From the NCBI GenBank assembly GCA_002085285.1, contig NATK01000065.1:1-7964 (forward strand): DNA of 7,964 bases, given 5' to 3'. Made by a program: the position numbers and the translations under genes. Shown piece after piece: positions 7,122-7,964 of this stretch. This DNA comes from Candidatus Latescibacteria bacterium 4484_7. GTDB lineage: Bacteria > Krumholzibacteriota > Krumholzibacteriia > Krumholzibacteriales > Krumholzibacteriaceae. Each line of letters opens with the position of its first letter. Positions within the stretch are counted from its first letter, which is position 1. The notes under the pieces were generated by a model that ran no database searches, was not told where the DNA came from, and saw only the letters and a program-made list of their open reading frames with translations.

Positions 7122-7901
7122 ATGTACCTAAAGAAATCGTTGCTCGTCGTGGTTCCGTTGATCCTAATTCTACTGATCGGCGCCTTGCGGCTTTCTGCAG
7201 GAGACATGAAGCTCGACCCCTATACTATGAAAGACGTCTTCTGTCGTTTTCCCTTCGCCAAGGTGATTCCTCTGGACGATGGGAATACATGGGGGTTGAT
7301 GTACGCCGATACGTACGGAAAGATTCATCTCTTCAAGGCCACGGAGAAGGGATGGAAGCTCGAGTGGGAATTGACGAATCTATCCTCGAAGGTGAGGAAC
7401 TTCTTCATACGAGATGTAGACAACGATGGGAAGTATGATATCATCATATGTACGTTCAACGGTAGAGTTCTCGTGTACAGCATGGATGACTATCATCTCG
7501 AGTGGGAGGATCTCGAGGATAATTTCAGTTCAATTGAGGCTGCCGCTGTAGCCAATGTGGACGAGGATCCACAGCCGGAGCTGATCATTCTCGCCAGCAA
7601 GCACATATATATCATAGACGGGCTCAACAAGAGCAGACAGTGGACGAGCGAGAGGGAGTTCAGCGCATCAGAGATAATCGTAGAGAATGTCGACAAAGAC
7701 AATCAAATGGAGATCGTCCTCAATACGGGCGTAATCATCGACACGAGGTTCCTCAATGTCGAATTCGAGTGGGGGAAACCGTTCGGCGACAGGATCATCA
7801 CGTTTGATATGAACAACGACGGATACCCCGAGATTATTGGAGAATTTGCCGACTACAGCCTGAGAATATTCGATGTGTACACTCAGAGGGAAGTCTGGTA
7901 A
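7122..7901 (+). CDS. Small exported FG-GAP/VCBS-like propeller protein, function unknown
   Basis: The 259-residue product begins with a signal peptide or membrane anchor (MYLKK, then a hydrophobic stretch 7-22, and SAG near 25-27). Four Asp/Asn-rich loops of the FG-GAP/VCBS type recur about every 40-47 residues: DVDNDGKYDI (98-107), NVDEDPQPEL (145-154), NVDKDNQMEI (189-198) and DMNNDGYPEI (229-238). Such loops often bind calcium and join the blades of a beta-propeller. Repeats begin only around 60, and no catalytic domain is seen. The role may be binding or scaffolding, but that is inference. ATG 7122 is preferred because AAAGGAG sits just upstream; an in-frame start at 7089 would overlap the gamma-glutamyltransferase gene. 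The protein ends shortly after the fourth loop, so it is a short propeller, perhaps completed by a partner. No specific family name is assigned. Confidence 0.82.
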   Translation: MYLKKSLLVVVPLILILLIGALRLSAGDMKLDPYTMKDVFCRFPFAKVIPLDDGNTWGLMYADTYGKIHLFKATEKGWKLEWELTNLSSKVRNFFIRDVDNDGKYDIIICTFNGRVLVYSMDDYHLEWEDLEDNFSSIEAAAVANVDEDPQPELIILASKHIYIIDGLNKSRQWTSEREFSASEIIVENVDKDNQMEIVLNTGVIIDTRFLNVEFEWGKPFGDRIITFDMNNDGYPEIIGEFADYSLRIFDVYTQREVW

Positions 7902-7940
7902 GAATACGAGCTACATAGACTTGCAAGGCCAATTTATGCA

Positions 7941-7964
7941 TAGGTAGAATTACCTAAAAAGGAG
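7941..7964 (+). promoter_or_regulatory. Small inverted repeat and ribosome binding site at the window edge
   Basis: TAGGTA (7941-7946) and TACCTA (7951-7956) form a perfect six-base stem with a GAAT loop, followed by AAAAAGGAG running into the last base. The GGAG looks like the ribosome binding site of another plus-strand gene starting outside the window. The hairpin would sit right before it. No T-run follows, so it is not a standard terminator. Confidence 0.35.

Overview
The window reads as bacterial, densely coded chromosome. Shine-Dalgarno sites are clear, start codons include TTG, three products carry Sec-type signal peptides, and two divergent sigma70-like promoters face away from each other. 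By eye the GC content is moderate, and AGA/AGG arginine and ATA isoleucine codons are frequent. The mix of genes (archease with RtcB, an exported propeller-transglutaminase, an FG-GAP/VCBS-like protein) suggests a poorly cultured, deep-branching bacterium. I cannot place it further from sequence alone. I see no tRNA, rRNA, CRISPR array, insertion sequence or phage gene.

Region 1 (1-2055, plus strand) is an RNA-ligation pair: archease, then the tRNA-splicing/RNA-repair ligase RtcB. RtcB is complete, with all its metal and guanylylation residues. The archease reading frame is broken by one apparent extra base near 250-263. This is either a recent mutation or a sequence error, since everything on both sides is well conserved.

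Region 2 (2052-5116, minus strand) holds two genes in likely transcription order: a secreted beta-propeller/transglutaminase-like protein, then a radical SAM protein 80 bases downstream. The radical SAM gene converges on rtcB and the two stop codons overlap by four bases, so no separate terminator spacer exists. The propeller part has five blades at an exact 41-residue period.

Region 3 (5117-5376) is the only real regulatory space. It is a 260-base divergent intergenic region with a good promoter candidate for each direction.

Region 4 (5377-7964, plus strand) has a secreted gamma-glutamyltransferase with an intact autoprocessing/catalytic Thr. It is followed 20 bases later by a small exported FG-GAP/VCBS-like propeller protein. 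The window ends on a Shine-Dalgarno-like AAAAAGGAG, so another gene probably begins just past the edge.

Functionally there are two themes. One is cytoplasmic RNA repair or splicing. The other is a divergently transcribed group of exported proteins that may act on peptides or gamma-glutamyl compounds outside the membrane, with a cytoplasmic radical SAM enzyme of unknown substrate attached. I do not see convincing evidence of a wholly new system. The most unusual items are the broken archease, the propeller-transglutaminase fusion and its radical SAM neighbour.
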